This document shows, piece after piece, positions 63,948 to 64,000 of a DNA stretch of 64,000 nt. The DNA is taken from contig JAJEHS010000008.1 in the NCBI GenBank assembly GCA_022823605.1, forward strand, positions 363,004-427,003, written 5' to 3'. How positions within the stretch are numbered: position 1 is the stretch's first letter; every line of letters begins with the position of its first letter. The notes under the pieces were generated by a model that worked only from the letters and a program-made list of their open reading frames with translations, did not search any database and was not told where the DNA came from. Both the position numbers and the translations under genes were made by a program. Source of the DNA: Paracoccaceae bacterium (GTDB taxonomy: Bacteria > Pseudomonadota > Alphaproteobacteria > Rhodobacterales > Rhodobacteraceae).

Positions 63948-64000
63948 ATGCATCAACTCATCGTTGAAAAGAAAGAGGAAATTGCCGTGATCTGCCGGAA
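63948..64000 (+). CDS. MNT-type nucleotidyltransferase, first codons (runs off window)
   Basis: The start MHQLIVEKKEEIAVICR resembles the first helix of minimal nucleotidyltransferases (MntA antitoxins), which then continue into a GSxxR motif outside the window. It has a good promoter and GGAG box. If correct, the partner HepT should lie beyond the right edge, making the reverse-strand HEPN remnant a second, dead copy. Confidence 0.45.
   Translation, partial: MHQLIVEKKEEIAVICR

Noticed and set aside
1..64000. CRISPR array
   Set aside because: No regularly spaced short direct repeats were seen anywhere in the window.

Overview
The window looks like the chromosome of a low-to-mid GC alphaproteobacterium, probably uncultivated and perhaps Rhodospirillales-like. 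The gene neighbourhoods that point there are tsaE-amgK-murU-addB-addA-trxA, accD-folC, hemD-Mic60/mitofilin-hemY, ubiB-ubiE next to mutM and an enoyl-CoA hydratase, and PuuD-type urate oxidation. TGA, TAA and TAG all end intact genes, so the standard bacterial code applies.

Region 1 (about 1-10,700) is a visibly AT-rich accessory island. It holds the start of one tyrosine recombinase, an AAA ATPase with a DUF4143-type tail behind a perfect 30-bp palindrome, a second related recombinase broken by one in-frame TGA, and a two-gene restriction-like module. The module is a PLD-nuclease/SNF2 helicase plus an Eco57I-type adenine methylase. The methylase C-terminal target-recognition part (TRD) lies in an arrangement expected of an invertible switch. 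A second, silent TRD sits tail-to-tail with the expressed one. Both are bounded by a 171-bp inverted repeat whose outer 60 bp are identical, and the recombinase gene starts 58 bp from the repeat. Inversion of about 1.49 kb would exchange the TRD in frame. This is the most notable system in the window.

Region 2 (10,746-34,042) is core genome: ilvD, a glycerophosphodiesterase, accD, folC, trxA, addAB, murU/amgK/tsaE, a glutathionyl-hydroquinone reductase-like gene, ahcY, an AlkD-like repair protein, an EVE protein, tsaD, hemD, a Mic60/mitofilin-like membrane protein, hemY and tRNA-Thr(CGT).

Region 3 (34,208-36,543) is a small accessory patch: a methyltransferase, a GC-rich GFA-family gene inside a 564-bp cassette with perfect 21-bp terminal inverted repeats, and a uronate dehydrogenase-like gene. 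A shorter copy of the cassette end recurs near 63,768.

Region 4 (36,602-53,874) holds ubiB-ubiE, a TPP riboswitch with thiBPQ, mutM, an enoyl-CoA hydratase, a CopA-type copper ATPase, a two-domain malic enzyme, and a purine-catabolic set (uraH, an ABC importer, membrane urate oxidase puuD). A phytanoyl-CoA dioxygenase-family gene follows at 54,065-54,898.

Region 5 (55,079-62,070) is a type IVb pilus assembly operon: TcpQ-like protein, secretin PilN, PilO, PilP, ATPase PilQ and PilR. No prepilin or prepilin peptidase is visible. A cytoplasmic PhnD-like binding protein and a TerB-like protein follow. The right edge carries a decayed HEPN (HepT-like) gene and the first codons of a divergent, probable MNT-type nucleotidyltransferase.
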